Positions 11,281 through 24,247 are shown, counted from the first letter of the stretch. The stretch: DNA of 64,000 nucleotides from Crocodylus rhombifer (GCA_038503035.1 JAVSML010019166.1:1-64000), one strand, 5' to 3'. Notes: generated by a model from the sequence alone, not told the origin. Numbers and translations are program-made.

Positions 11281-11440
11281 TCCATTTCACAGCTGGGAAA
11301 GCTGAGGGCAGCAGGTAGATACCACCGTTACAGATGTTGTGCAACGACCCACTGCCCGAGGTCACAGTGTGCATCTCGCTGGCGTTTGGCAAAGCCAGGG
11401 CACAGACGCCAGGTTTCCTGCCTGCCAGGCTCCTGCTCCA
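11281..11440 (+). mobile_element. MIR-like SINE
   Basis: Follows the MIR layout: ccatttcacagctgggaaag, gctgaggg, then cccgaggtcacagtgtgcat, then a segment like caggtttcctgcctgcc. It is diverged but in the correct order over about 160 bp. Confidence 0.65.
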
Positions 11441-13627
11441 TCCCCTGCACACCGCTGCCTTGCACTCTGCGGTGGCTCATCCACTATCCTCGCTTGACCT
11501 TTGGTTTCTAAGCAACGGGATTTTAATCATGTCAGTGGATGCCGCTGAGTCCCCATCGCATGAGTGCGTTCAGCGAAACCCATTAGTTCCTTGCGGCAGT
11601 GTAGGGGCATCGTCCACACCAGCAGGACGTCACGGGCACGGCCGCAGCGGCCACGTGCGCGGTGCTGCCTGCCCCACTCCCTGCGCCGCCACGCAGACAG
11701 GCCAGCCGTACGGCATCGCTCGCTTCCCCGCCCCGTCCTGAGGGTACCCGACGGGCTTGGATCGCACGCCGCAGCCCTCGGGCATCAGAGCCAGCGGGTG
11801 GCCAGGCACGTGGCTCAAATCAGGGCTCCCCAAACTGCATGAACGCGGCCAGTGGGGTAGCCCTGGGGGTGGGCGCCTGGATCCTTTTCTCCACAAGGCC
11901 AGCTCAGGCTCAGCCCCACACTGCACTGGGGGGCAGCAAGGGATTTCCCCCCTGCTCAGACTGGTCTGGACTTAGTTTGCCTTCCCCTGTCATGGTCCTC
12001 TACCTGGGATCTATCACCAGCCTTTCGCAGAAGCAGGATGTTGGCTGCCGCGGCCCCCCTGCTTTCCCTGGGGCAGGTCCAGGCGTGACATCTGCTGTTG
12101 CGCCAGGCTTGACGGTAGTTTTAGGAACGGTTCAGACGATCGATTTTCGTCCGGGCTGGTTTGGACAGGGCTGATCCTGCCACGGGCAGAGCTTGCACTA
12201 GATGTGGTCTGCGCAGGGCCCTTGTCCAGGGCTCCATGATTCGGTGACACTCTCCTTTCCAGCCACCTATTGCCACAGCCAGATGCAACCCTTCCCGCTC
12301 GGCCTGGTCCTGGGGAGAGGGGGAGAGGCCACTTGCTCTTTCTGCTTCGTAACTCCTCTCCTGGCAGAGCCGCTCCTGTGAGCCAGGTGAGCTCTGTGGT
12401 TAGCAGGAAGATTTCGGTCCCCAGGGCCTTCAAGGCCACTAAAATATTCATCAAAAGAGAAAGAGGAGACTGCTGTCTGCACAGCTGGAGCGCACAGCCC
12501 CGCGGGGCCTGCGCACAGCTGGAGACAGGTGATGTTCAAAGGAAAAGCTTTCCTCTAATAACACGGTTCTTCTCTGAAAACAACACCAGCTTCTCCTCGC
12601 AAACGTGTGGAAGTGTGGAGGGGCTTCGGACCTGTTCGTGCACTTGGGTTAACTAGAAGTCCTGAGCTGGAGAAAATGGGGCCGGCGGATGCATGCAGTT
12701 GGGTTTAAGGAGCTTCTTTCAGCTTCCTTTCGACCCGTCTCTGGTCTTGCATTTATATGGGTTTATATGGGTACTGGGGTGCTCAGATTGCTATGGGTAT
12801 CAGGGTCCCCACAAGGCTTTTGCACCCATGCCCAAACCAGCCTAAAAATCCCACCTTTCTGATTCTCGTGAGCCTTCGGTCTGAAACGGAGTCATCCCCG
12901 GATGGATCCAGGAGCGCGCTGGTGTCACCCGCGCCCTGCATCTCCATGCAGACCTTGCTCCGGATTTCATGCGGACACCCGCGGGTGCTGGGGTGGGGGG
13001 TGCGTGCAGTGTGGGCAGGCTCCCAGAGGAGTCACGGCCCTGCCCCCTCTCCGTGGACCCCTTCCACGCCGGGGTGGATCCCTGCTAGGTGCCAGAGCCC
13101 TGCAGCTCTGTTTGGAAGAAGCCCCCTTCTCTTGCCTCTGGTCTTGCATTGGTCCCTGGGGCATGGCAGGACTCTGCAGCCCGAAAGCTGCCATAGGAAC
13201 GTAGGATCCAGCCAAATTACCCCCCTCGCCCGGCTATAGAGGGTCTTGCTCACAGGCTCGGGGGCAAACTGCCTGGGGGGGCTCCAGCACCGGGCCAGGC
13301 TGGGCAGAGCGGCTGCAATTTCGCTGACAAGGGTCTTGGAAGAGAAATGGGCTGCCCTTTCCCGGAGCACCGAGCCAGTGTGCTGAATCAGATGCTGGTG
13401 GGTTCCCTTAATGATTGACTGGGCTTCATCAGGCTGCTATTAATTGGCTTGCATTAGAGAGGGAAGGGCTCGCATGAGGGAACGGAGAGGACAAAAAGGT
13501 TCGGCGCCTCAGCCTCAAAAAAAGGATTGGCGCCTCGGCCTTGCTGTCTGCTCCCTCCTTGGCCATGGGGAATCGCTGTCAAGGCTTCTGCATCTCCAGT
13601 CTTCAGCGAAGAGACCCCACGTGCCTG
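11441..13627. other. no gene recognised
   Basis: GC-rich sequence with overlapping chance frames on both strands. I see no domain, RNA gene or clear repeat. Confidence 0.4.
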
Positions 13628-14403
13628 CCCTGCTCAGTGCGGTTGTAGCATGCGTGTTTGTGTATGTGCACGCATACATGGGTGTACGTGGGGGGGATGG
13701 GCATGTAAGTGTGTGCAGGTGCATGCGCGTGTGTGGCCTGCGTGGCCCTGCTCTGATTGTAGCATGTGCTTGTGTACATGTATATGTGTGTGTGTGTGTA
13801 CGTTTGGCCTGCCTAGCCCTGCTCGGTCTGACTGTAGCATGCATGTTTGTGTATGTGCATGCATGTGGATGGGCATGTAAGTCTATGTATGCGCATGCAT
13901 GTGTTCATATGTGTGTGGCCTGCCTGGCCCTGCTCAGTCTGACTGTAGCCTGTATGTGTGTAGGTGTATATGTCAGTGTGCATATGAATATAAGGAAGTG
14001 CGAGTGTGTGTGGCCTGCCTGGCCCTGCTCAGTCTGATTGTACTATGCATGTTTGCATGCATGTGTGTACATGTATGTTGATGTGCAGGCGTGTGTGTGG
14101 CCTGTCTGGCTTTGCTCAGTCTGATTGTAGTATGCATGTTTGTAGGTATGCATGCACGTGCATACACGTGTGCGGACCTGCGTGTATGTGTGCCCATGTG
14201 CAGGCGTGTGTGTGGCCTGTCTGGCTTTGCTCAGTCTGATTGTAGTATGCATGTTTGTAGGTATGCATGCACGTGCATACACGTGTGCGGACCTGCGTGT
14301 ACGTGTGCCCACGTGCAGGCATGTGTGTGGCCTGCCTAGCCCTGTTCTGTCTGCAGCATGCACGGCATGTGCATGTATGCGTGTGTGTGTGCGCGCGCGC
14401 GCG
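13628..14403. repeat. minisatellite, units of about 85-116 bp
   Basis: About eight units, each with the anchor ggcctgcctggccctgctca then tctgattgtagtatgcatg, followed by a variable TG/CATG-rich tail. Anchors lie near 13731, 13805, 13914, 14010, 14097, 14213 and 14327; a diverged first unit starts at 13628. The units at 14097 and 14213 are almost identical over 114-116 bp, indicating recent unit duplication. The last tail ends in a (TG)n(CG)n tract at 14380-14403. Cysteine- and histidine-rich frames here are artefacts of the repeat. Confidence 0.9.
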
Positions 14404-14774
14404 CAAGGGTCAGAAAAGCACGAGGGGAAAGGTTTAGCGTGGAAGCCCAAGCTCAGCCCATGCAGCTACTTCACCTCTCTCCCCAAGGCAAAGCTTTGCC
14501 CCGTGCACCCAGCGCAGACCCGTCCTGCCCCGGTTTCCCCCCTGCAGCGAGCAGGCCTGGCTGGCCTGTGCCCCCATAGGGTTGTTTGAGGAGGGGCGCA
14601 GCCGGTGTCACCAGGCTCCAGAGCTTGGACACAAGGGCGATGAGGGCCTGACCGGCAGGAGAGAGACGGACAGACTCCAGTCCTGGCTGCCCTTGGCTGA
14701 GTGACCTGCAGCTGGAGCAGACCAAGTATTTCGATGCCGGACAGGCCCCAGTGAGAAGTCCCACCCTGCCTGGT

Positions 14775-14832
14775 GGCCAATGCCATGTGACTTCAGCGGG
14801 CTCTTGTGCCTCAGTTTCCTCTCACAGCCTCT
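14775..14832 (-). mobile_element. MIR-like fragment
   Basis: Contains the reversed MIR phrase gtgcctcagtttcctctca preceded by a catgtgacttcagc segment. Short and old. Confidence 0.4.
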
Positions 14833-15469
14833 TTGCACTTCAAGTTCTTTGGGGCCGCCAGTGTCTTCGTGGGCACATATGTTACGTTGCTGCTGCTGTG
14901 GTAATTCATCCTGCCTGGGGCAGCGGGGAGCGTAGGAGCACGGTGGAGCCCATCCCCTCTTGGCCCCTCTGTCGGCCAATAAGTCACACGCCTGCAGTGA
15001 GGCCTGGAGCTTGCGGGCTGGCATCCCCAAGCCCAGACATGCATTGCAAAATGCATGCTTGCATATGTATACGCGTGCACCGTCGTGCTCGCGTCTGCAT
15101 GTGTATGCGTATGCCTGCATGCTGGGGCACCTACACGTGCTGGCTGGAGTGGTCGCTCCCCCTTGCTTCGTGGCCTGACCACATCTGCATCTCCTCTGGT
15201 CGGTGTTTCACCTCGGCGCAGCCTCGAAGCTAACCAGCTGCAGCGAGCGGCTGCGCAGCAGAAAGAGGGAAAGCCCATTAGGACGCAAGCGGAGCTGGAG
15301 CGGGGCAGGCACGCGCTGACTCCGTAATGTGCAGGCCGGGCTGGCCGGTCCGGGGCTGCCTGATCCGTGCCAGACGGAGGGGAGCCTGCTTCGGCAGCCT
15401 TGACATGGAAAGTATCACGATGCCCCTTTATAAACCCATGGGGCATCCGCAGCATGAATACAGTGCCCA
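14833..15469. other. no gene recognised
   Basis: Includes another short CATG/TG-rich patch at 15040-15125 resembling the minisatellite tails. No gene is seen. Confidence 0.4.
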
Positions 15470-15770
15470 GCTCTGTTCCCCGCACCTCCAAAGGATGTAG
15501 AAGAAGTAGAGGAGGTGCAGAGGAGGGCAACAAGGATGCTGAGCAGCACGGACGAGCTGCCCCGGGAGGAGACTCACAAGGCCAGGAGCAAAGAGATGCT
15601 GGAGGAGGGACAGGAGAAAGGTTTATACAATACTAAATGGAGAGGAGAAAATAACTAGAGATTTATTACTGACTGTCTCAGTATGCAAACTTGGAGTCAC
15701 ACCGTGCAATTAGTGGGTATTCAGGTTAAAACTAACACCTGGAAGGTCTTTTCCCCCCAGCGTGGCAATA
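15470..15770 (+). mobile_element. L3-like LINE fragment
   Basis: The order aggtgcagaggagggcaaca (VQRRAT-type), then ggtttatacaatactaaatg (VYKIL-type), then taactagagatttattactg follows the C-terminal half of L3/CR1-like ORF2. Frames are broken. It represents an older layer than the CR1 copies. Confidence 0.6.
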
Positions 15771-18061
15771 AAAGGGGGGCTCTCGGCTACCAGAGATGGT
15801 GGGAGCTGCTGGATTCACCAGGGCTTGGACACGTGCGTGCAGGAAAGGGGCATCGGTGGCTCTGGGGCCGGGAGCGAGGGGCACGGCCTCCGCATCGCCC
15901 TGCCTGGACCCCAGCGCTGGAGAGAGGAGCAGGGGAAACCCTGCTCGGCCCCCGTCGCCCTCCCTCCAGCTCTGCCCCCTGCCCTGCGGGACGCGGGGGA
16001 CCGGGCAGGACGGACCTGGGTCTGCCCCGGGATGTGGCAGCTCTGGTGTGACCAGGCACCCAGCACCCCTCCGGCCACCTTCCCCGTTTCCCAGCCCTGC
16101 TGTGGACCGCACCCCCCCGCCTGGCACTTCCCGCGCTGCACGTGGCCAGGAAACTGGGCCTGTTTTTAACCCTCGTGGGGGCTTTTTACAGCACAGCTGC
16201 TGCTTTTGCACGTGAGGGGGCGAGGACAGGCCGATAACTGAGGGACCCCCAAGGTGTTCGAGCCTTTGTACAGCCAAGTAAAAGAAAAGAAAGCCTGCCC
16301 CCCCCCCCCCAGCTGGTTTCCAAGGCAACAAAGGCACCTGGTATCTGCAGGCAGCGACGCTGGCATCTTGCATCAATACAGCACCTGGTTTGCAGGCTCC
16401 CGGCGGGCACCGGGCAGCCGGGCTTTCACGGGGGCTGCCCGACCTCGCCGTGTCCGGGCACCTGCCGCCCATCCGCTGCGAGGGCTGGTCTCGAAGCCTG
16501 AGCAATGGTCAGGGAGCCAGGAGCGGCCGGAGCGCATGTCCCACCTTCTCCGTCACCGGCGAGAGTCTCCAGGACCCTGGCAGAGGGAGCTGAAGGGGCC
16601 CGAGCATCCGAACAATAGTGGTGGCAGGACCGATACGAGAACCTCGCCCAGCCTGAAAGCCAGCGTCCCTCCGGCCCCGTACGCCCCGCCGGGAAGGGCA
16701 GTGGCCGGAGGCTGAGGGGGTCCCCGGCTTCCTCCGTCACTCGGGGCCTCCCGGAAGGGCAGCGGGGAGGCGGGCATCGATGTCTCTGCAGCCCCTGCCC
16801 ACTGGACTGCATTCCCCCTTCCTCTGTGAAGCCCAGCGCCTCGCTCCGCGCCACCAGCCCCGGTTCTCCGAGATGGGGCAAATTCCCCGCAGCGTCCCCT
16901 GGGCGGCTTTGGCTCCGCCGTGGGGGCCTGCAGGGAGACGGCAGTGCTATCTGCGCCGCAATCGGAGCGCCCTTTGCAACGTGCACGGACGTGCCTGGGC
17001 TGGCTCCCGCCTGCCTGGCCTCGGCACCGAGAGCCGCGGAGCGGTCAGCAGCTGGCGAGCACGTACCGAGGGTCCCGGGCACGCTCCTGCAGCATCGCAG
17101 AGCCCGGGGTTGCCATGGATACCCCCCCCCCATTTCAGCACGTCCACGCAGGCTGCAGCCGTACCCCCTAATTGAATTAATCTTCGTTAAGAGCTTGATT
17201 CCCGCCCATGGAGGAGTCTATTCCTGCAGCTGTGACGGACACGGCATTATTATCCGCTGCGCACGTCCATCCCCGCAGCGCGGAGCTGGGATGTACCTGG
17301 GCGACTTATTGTTATTAAACCCCCCAAGCTTGAAGGTCAGGTGTGTGAAGCCGGGAAAAGGCCTCGAGGCCCCAGGAGGGACCCTCTCTTGCAGCTCGCC
17401 CTACTGAGCGGAGGGTGCCACGCTGCATCACGCCTCCCAGCTCTGGCTGTCGCAGGCGCGCTGCCAGGCCCACGGCCTCGGGCAGGGCGGGGAGAGTCCA
17501 GCACCGGGCACACCAGCTAGATGAAGGAAGAGCATCTCGGCACTTACGCCTTGGGCTCTCGGGAGCCCTCGCCCAGCCCCGCAGACGTGCGGAGGCTTTG
17601 CAGACAAGCCAGGCCGGCACAGCCCCGTCCTGCCCGGGGACCAGTCTCAATTACATCTACTTGCTTCACTTCCAGCCCTTGCTCCCGCCCGACAGATGGA
17701 CAAAGGGGCCGCTCCTGGGTTTATTTTTTCCTGTGAGACTCAATCACTCACTCCTGGATCTATTCTCTCTCTTCAGTGAAAGTTTTTATGACTGTCTTCT
17801 GGCAGGTAACCCTCACGTACCAGCGGTTTCTTTCCCCGAGCATGGAGCGGTATATAATAGCATATGAAAGACGCTGCAGGGATAGCAGTTGCATATCATT
17901 TAAAGAACTCGAACGAGAGCACTTTCAACTCCGCTTTCCCCATTGAAGCTGTCTCCTGCTTGCTAGTATTTCCCTTGGCTGCGAGAGCAAAGAGCAGCCT
18001 GCCTTTCTGCTCGCGCCATGGCCAGCGCTTGCGGTTTTTTCCCCTGTGCCTCTTGCTCTTT
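15771..18061. other. GC- and CpG-rich stretch, no gene recognised
   Basis: CpG density is high around 16.4-17.5 kb and a poly-C run lies near 16301. Frames above 200 codons on the minus strand are proline/arginine/glycine-rich, without domains. A CpG island of a neighbouring gene is possible but not shown. Confidence 0.3.
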
Positions 18062-19250
18062 GATTTCATAGATTTCACAGACATTCGGGCTGGAAGGGAC
18101 CTCGGGAGATCATCGAGTCCAGCCCCCCGCCCCAAGGGCCAGACGTCAGCGGGGGTCATAGGATCCCAGCAAGATAAGCATCCAATCTACTCTTGAAGGT
18201 GTTCAATGTAGGTGCTTGAACCACCTCCGCTGGCAGGCTGCTCCAGACCTTGGGGGCTCGGACAGGAAAGAAACTCTTCCTTATGTCCAGCTTGAGACGG
18301 TCTTGCGGGAGTTTGTGACCGTTCGACCTCGTCATCCCTCGGGGCGCTCTGGTGAACAGACGTTCCCCCAGATCCTGGTGGTCACCCCTAATAAACTTGT
18401 AGGTGGCCATCAGATCACCCCGAGCCTGCGCTTTTCCAGGCTAAAGAGTCCCGTGGCTCTCAGCCTGTCATCGTAAGATCTGTTTCCTGACCTCTGATCA
18501 TGCGCGTGGCTCTCCTCTGGACTCTCTCAAGCTTCTCCACATCCTTTTTGAATTGTGGAGCCCAAACCTGGACGCAGTACTCCAGCTGCGGCCTCCCCAA
18601 GGCCGAGTACAAGGGGAGAATGACGTCCCGGGATTTGCTCGAGAAGCATCTATGGATGCACGCCAGCATTTTGGTCGCTTTACTAGCCGCAGCATCGCAT
18701 TGCAGGCTCATGTTCATCTTGTGGTGAGTGATGACCCCCAAGTCCCTTTCATCTGTAGAGCTAACCAGCGTAGCACTGCTGAGCCTATATGCATGGTACA
18801 GGTTTTTCCTCCCAAGGTGGAGACCCTTGCATTTTTCGGTGTTAAACACCATCAGGTTCTTGTCTGCCCATTTGCTGAGCTTGTCCAGGTCAGCCTGGAT
18901 CACCCGCCTATCTTCTGGCGTGGATGCTTTGCCCCAAAGTTTGGTGTCATCGGCGAACTTGGCCAGCCCACTCCTGACTCCAATGTCCACATCGTTAATG
19001 AAGATGTTGAATAGTATGGGTCCCAGGACAGAGCCTTGGGGGACCCCACTGGTCACAGGGCACCACGATGAGTGACTGCCATCAATCACAACCCTCTGGG
19101 TCCGACCACGGAGCCAATTTCCCAGCCAGCGGATCGTGGTGGAGCCAAGGCCACAACTGGGCAGTTTGGCCAAGAGGTGATCCTGGGATACCAGATCAAA
19201 GGCTTTTCTGAAGTCAAGATATATGACATCAACCTCTTCTCCCTTGTCCA
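18062..19250 (-). mobile_element. CR1 copy, RT to 3' end
   Basis: A 1.2-kb 5'-truncated CR1. On the minus strand it starts in the RT fingers/palm ([15 protein letters not shown]), keeps [16 protein letters not shown] and the FADDTKLWG catalytic box in a 237-codon frame (18460-19173), then shifts frame near 18470 into the remaining C-terminal segment (18156-18410), which ends LDAYLAGIL. The 3' tip on the plus strand is tttcatagatttcacagaca, giving the two 8-bp-type terminal repeats. One frameshift separates it from a clean tail, so it is fairly young. Confidence 0.95.
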
Positions 19251-19639
19251 GGCTTCAAGCCCCAGCTCCTGGAGTCAGTGGATTATGTGAGCTGGCCAGC
19301 AGTCATTTCAAGTGAGCGTGGGTCTCCCAGCCAGCATGGCTGCAGAGAGAGGCCTGAATACATGACCTCACCTGCCCCAGAAATGCTCAGACGTCAAAAG
19401 CTTTCTTATTCTATTGGTAAAGAGCAGATTTGGGGAGGCTGATTCATCATGCTGTTGGGATATTTAGGGTTGAGAGCGCTGGCTCCGTTTTTCACTGCCT
19501 GATGCAGAATAACTATCGTAAGAAAGCCTCTTCCACACTTTAGTGAACTCTGTGCGCGTTTGGATAAAACTGCACCGGATAAAAACCTGCCAGTGCTGCC
19601 GTTGGACATCTCCAAACCGGTGTCTTCGATAATCATGAT

Positions 19640-20260
19640 ATCAGGACCAAACCAAACTTCTCGTCTACCAAGTTGTTGTCATCCCTACCCTGTTGTATGG
19701 GTGTGAAATTTGGGTGACAAACTGGAAACACCCGAAAGCCTTGGACTGGTACCATCAGCCATGTCTTTGGAAGACATATCTATTGGAAGGACAAAAGAAT
19801 AAACCCCAGCTCGAGCAACACCACCAGCATTGAAGCCACGTGTATATTGCCACCAGCTCTACTGGGTGGGACATGTCAAGGCAGCTGGACAACCAGCTCC
19901 CAAAACAGGTCCATACTCCCAACTCGCTGACGGCCACCACTCTGAAGCCGGGCAGAAGACGTTCAAAGACACCTTGAGGGCCAGTCTGAAGAAATGCAAT
20001 ATTGATATCAATCGCCGGGAGACTCAAGCACTGAATCATCCCTTGTAGGACGAGGCATCGATCATGCTGAGCAAACTCGCCTCGCTATGGAGGCGGATAG
20101 ACAAGCTAGACAAAGGGAAAGAGCGGTGACCCGATGTCACCAGGATCTACTCCTTCCTCCCAGAAGCATTTGCCACATCTACAGTCAAACACACAGCCCT
20201 CAGACTGGCCTCCTCAGTCGTCCACAGACCCGCGGATGGCTTCCCTGTCTGCGTGGAGAC
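19640..20260 (+). mobile_element. old non-CR1 LINE fragment, RT C-terminus
   Basis: Encodes, with frameshifts and stops, the post-RT region typical of endonuclease/RT LINEs. VIPTLLYGCEIW is followed by a paired-aromatic segment, GHVKAAGQPAPK, a K-rich FKDTLRASLKKCNI block and a cysteine/histidine remnant. It differs from CR1; the clade (RTE-like or other) is not resolved. Confidence 0.6.
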
Positions 20261-20394
20261 TGTCACGCTCGTATCGAGAGACTGCCTATGGGGTGTGTGT
20301 GAGTGTGTTTGCATGCATACACGTGTGTGAAGACACCAACTTGGCTGGACCAGACTTTGTGTGTGGATGCCTGACTCTCAACTCCCAAAATAAG

Positions 20395-20860
20395 TGCTTT
20401 GTTCCCAGCTTAGTAATGGCCTGGGATCTCAGGCAGAGAGGGAACGCAGCCAGGACACATTAAAGGCAGACCTCAAGAAGACAGACACCAGCATCAAGAG
20501 CTGGGAGGAGCTGGCTGCCGACCGACTCCGATGGCACTGCCGTCTCAATGAAGCAGCAGCCTGTTTCAGGGTAAAACGTCTCATCCTCGAAGCAGAGGAG
20601 GGAGCAAAGGAAGGAAGAGGAGAGAAATCCCAGCCTGCAGCCTGCTCTTCCCTGCAGAAAACCCTGCAACTTCTGCAGACGGGTCTGTGGCTCAAGGCTT
20701 GGTCTCGCAAGTCACCTCCACACCCAGCCGTGATCTGCGGTAGAGATCGTCCACGAACGCAGGGATTGCCGCCGGCTCGTGGACAGAACCAGAACGGACG
20801 CAACCAGATCGGTGCAGCTGCGTGTCCCATGCACCGTACTGCTAGCACTTAAAGAAGAGC
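20395..20860 (+). mobile_element. second fragment of the same old LINE type
   Basis: Repeats the DTLKADLKKTDTSIKSWEEL and AADRLRWHCRL pattern of the previous element's C-terminus, then a decayed zinc-finger-like tail. It is probably a separate, partly overlapping copy, since the KDTL block recurs. Confidence 0.5.
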
Positions 20861-22091
20861 CTCCCTTGCTCCAGGGGCAGAGGGCTGTGGAGCTCCGCAC
20901 GGCGGTGGCGTGACAGCTGCGCAGCCTTACGGGCCCACAGGTTTCCTACCGGACTCGTACTAAATGCTTTGCCTCGGGACCTCAAACAATAGTTTCATGG
21001 TCCACCCTCACCTCACGTTTCCTGTCACAGGCCCCCTCTGCCACCCATCCCAGAGGCTTTGCAACCATGTGCTTTGCTGGGGTGGGAAAGTGGCCGTAGG
21101 AAGGCACGTGGCTTGTTGTCACTCTGCCACGGGATGAGCTGGAAGGGAAGAGGAGCCGAGCAGAGCAAGGCAAAGAGATCGGTGCAAGGGAGGAAGGCGA
21201 TGGAGGGGGGCAGGTGGGATGAACGGCTGATAGATGCGATGTCTTTGCATCCTACCGGTTCCAGTGCTGGACCTGGTGAGGTCCCAGAAAACTTCCCCCC
21301 TCGCTTCTCCTCTGTACATTCATTCCCAGCCCCCACCATGAAGCCCCCAAGGAACGTGTTATGGGTCATTGATACCAAAAAGCTCCTCCCTTCAGAAAAT
21401 CCCATGAGCATGGGCCTGAAGCCATGCGTGTGCCTCCACGCTCTTCTGCACGTGGCCGGACATCAGGGCTTTGCTGAATCGGGGCCCTGCACTGTCCCTA
21501 TCTAGTTCGGCCTCTCTCCAGGGGTTGTCTCGAAGGCGTGCGACCTGCACGGCCGTTGTTCCCAGTCTAGGAACGACCTCCACGAGGGAACGCGTCTCTT
21601 CGGCTGGTGAAACCTCCGCCCTCGCCTTCGGGACAAAAGCAGGTTCGCCGCAACCGGAGCGAGGGCAGCCCGTCCCGTTCTCGGTTACTAACAATGCGCC
21701 TTTGTAATAGCCGTGGCCTGCTTCTGATTTATGCTGGGCCCCTTTACACCCAGCGGGCAACGTAAAGAGGCCGTGGTGTATGTGAGAATCGGGCGGGGGC
21801 AGTGGTTTTAATTATATCCAGGATGCCCCGAAGGGCTGGGGAAGTGCTCTTTTCTGCATAAATTTGAATGGGGAAAAGGAGGCAGAAGGAGCGCTGAGCG
21901 AGCAGTGACCAGCGAGTTGCACAGAAAGCGGAGAGCCAGGGAGTCCCATCCCGGGGTCACTGCGTGAGCCACCTTATGACCTTGTTCTACCTTTCCTACT
22001 CGTTAATGGAGGTCTGATCCCAAAATGAGCTCTGGTGCCGACTGTAACTCTTTGTGGGGCTCAGTACGGGGTTTACAGGGATCCCTAGGTG
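20861..22091. other. no gene recognised
   Basis: I see no repeat, RNA gene or coding signature in this 1.2 kb. Confidence 0.4.
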
Positions 22092-22225
22092 GGCTAGAGG
22101 ATCATAGGGGAGTCGGACTGGAAGGAGCCACCCAAGGTCACATGGAGTCCAGCCTCCTGGTCAAGACAGGGTCATCCCTGACCAGACCATCCCAGCCAAG
22201 TGTCCGTCCAAAGTGCTCTTGACAA
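22092..22225 (-). mobile_element. CR1 3' end fragment
   Basis: The plus strand reads aggatcataggggagtcgga then ctggaaggagccacc, the reversed CR1 tip, followed by catcccagccaag. It is a separate insertion from the next one because the tip signature occurs twice. Confidence 0.65.
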
Positions 22226-22228
22226 TTT

Positions 22229-22418
22229 ATCACAGAATGGTAGAAAATGGGTTGGAAGGGACCCCCGGGGGTCATAACCCCTGCTCCAAGCAGGACCTGC
22301 CCCAACTACATCATCCCAGCCAAGACTTTGTCCAGCCGGGTCTTAAAAATCTCCAAGGATGGAGATCCCACCACCTCTCTAGGTAACTCTTCCCAGTATT
22401 TCACCACCCTCCTGCCAC
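22229..22418 (-). mobile_element. CR1 3' end fragment
   Basis: Starts with tcacagaatggtagaaaatg (reversed tip) and continues into the tccaaggatggagatcccac block common to the 25.7 kb copy. Confidence 0.85.
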
Positions 22419-22489
22419 CGTGACGCTTTTGACAGCACCATGAAGTTGAGGAAAAGCAATGCATTTTTCCACCCTTAGCTCCAGGAATT

Positions 22490-22870
22490 GGTAAGACCCA
22501 GTTTGGAGCATGGCTTGCTGCTTTGGTCGCCTCTGTTCAAAAGACAGATGGACTGAAACCAGAACAGGTGCAGAGACAGACACCTGGAAGAGCGAGGGGA
22601 AAGGAGAACCCGTTTTGGGAGAGGAGCCTGAAAGAGCTCAGCATGCGTGGCCTGGCAAAGCAGAGGCGGAGGGGGGATCTGATTGCTCTTTGTAAATGCA
22701 TTTCCAGCTTGAACGTCGGGGAAAGAGAAAAGCGATGCAAGGTAGCAAGCAACACTGGCAGAAGATCAAATGGATGCAAGCTGGTCACGGATGAATTTGG
22801 ACTGGAAATTAGAAGGCTCTTAAATGTCAGAGGTGGGAACTACTCGAAGGAAAGCAAGGGACCTGCCTCG
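22490..22870 (+). mobile_element. L3-like LINE fragment
   Basis: Shows the L3/CR1 tail order with many stops: an RQMD-type segment, a KELS... KQRRRGDLI-type block at 22640-22690 and a GCKLVTDEFGLEIRRL block at 22770-22830. It is more diverged than the CR1 copies. Confidence 0.55.
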
Positions 22871-24247
22871 CTTCGAGACGGACAAGTCGATGGAGGGGCT
22901 GGGGCAGTAATCTGAGCGTGTCCTGCGTGGAGACGAGTAGCAGGTGACCAACAGAAAACTTGATGCAAGATGTCTGGAAAGCCTGGGCCTTCGGGCTTTT
23001 GCTGGCTGCCCCTGGGGGCTGGGAACCTTTTTGCCCACCCCTCCACCAGTGAATGTGCATTTCTGGCATCTAGGCATTTTTTCCCCGCTTCCTCCAGTGT
23101 GCCAGATGCTGGCCACAATTAGAGGCGGGAATTTCCAAAGCTGGAGGGTGCCTCTCTGGTGGGTCCAGTCTGTGGCCTTGGGGATAAGCTGACCGCCAAG
23201 TGCAGAGTCAGGAGGAGAGGTTTCCTTTCCTCTGCTCAGACTGGCACGGCCTGGGCTTGTCTCTGCCTTCCTCTGTAGTGGGGGACACGGGCCTCTTCCA
23301 TCGAAGGAGGTTTCCTGCAGGGCATCAGCGTGGCCCGTGTCCTCTCGCTCTGCCTGGGACACGCACGGGGCTTGGCCTTGTCACGTGCGGCAGGGGCCGG
23401 GGGAGACGAGCGGGTGGACGCTTGCGGGCCAGTGGATGCTGGTGAGCCCACGGGACTTCTCCAGGGAGAGGTGAGGACTTCCTGGCTGCAGATGACCCCC
23501 TGGATCTGTGTCTAGGATCCACAGGTGCTCCGGGCAGGGGCAATGAAGCCAGTGCTGGGTCTCTCCCCAGTGCATTTCACCATCTCTGGCAAGTGGGAGA
23601 GGGAAAGACCCTGCATGGAAAATGCCCCCGTTCTGGACCTGGAGCCTGGCCTTCGTGGTTTACTCTAGCCAGGTTTTAAATACACAACGAGCTAGCGTGC
23701 CCCGCACAAGGGTGCCTCTTCCATCGGGGGAGTCACGGCAACGTCAGGCTGGAAGAGATGTCCAGAGGTCACTGAGCTGATCTCCTTATTTTGAGGCAGA
23801 TTTCGTTGAAATGTTCCTGGGCACCGTTTCCTCTGCAGAAGAGCCGAGCATCCTCTTCTCTCCGGCAGGGTCAGCACTGCTTGAGTCTGCTTATGGTGTG
23901 AAGGCTCAGGCTGAGACAACACATAGGACCCCTTGGGAGAAGCCCACCCAGAAGTGACCGGTGATCTTTTGATGCTCTCCTGGCCCTGACCAGATGCCAC
24001 CAGCAGCATTTGTGGGAACATCTCATTGCAAAGCTCTGCTGTTTGTGTTTTCTGCTTTCTCTCCTTTCATCAGAGGAAAAGTGTGACTTGGACAGGGCTG
24101 TGTCTCCGGGGCCTCTCGTTTCCACTGGGATGCCCTGTTGCTGAGTGATGTGGCAGAAAGCCACCGTGGTTTCTCCCCAGAATCTCTGCCCTGTGACTCT
24201 GTGATTAGATGGGCCAGCACGGAGGAGTCACACCTCAGCCGGTCTCG
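22871..24247. other. no gene recognised
   Basis: A faint CR1-tip-like trace (gtcaggctggaagagatgtc) lies at about 23735. Otherwise I see nothing I can name. Confidence 0.4.

Noticed and set aside
13628..14403. CRISPR-like array
   Set aside because: Units are adjacent minisatellite repeats without regular unique spacers, in a vertebrate sequence.
13444..14589. Cys/His-rich long frames suggesting a zinc-finger or keratin-like protein
   Set aside because: They are translations of the TG/CATG minisatellite.
14811..15533. 240-codon minus-strand frame
   Set aside because: No domain, no conservation signal, overlapping alternatives of similar length.
15732..16505. 257-codon minus-strand frame in GC-rich DNA
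   Set aside because: Pro/Arg/Gly/Ala-rich throughout, overlapped by equally long frames on both strands; no motif or splice context.
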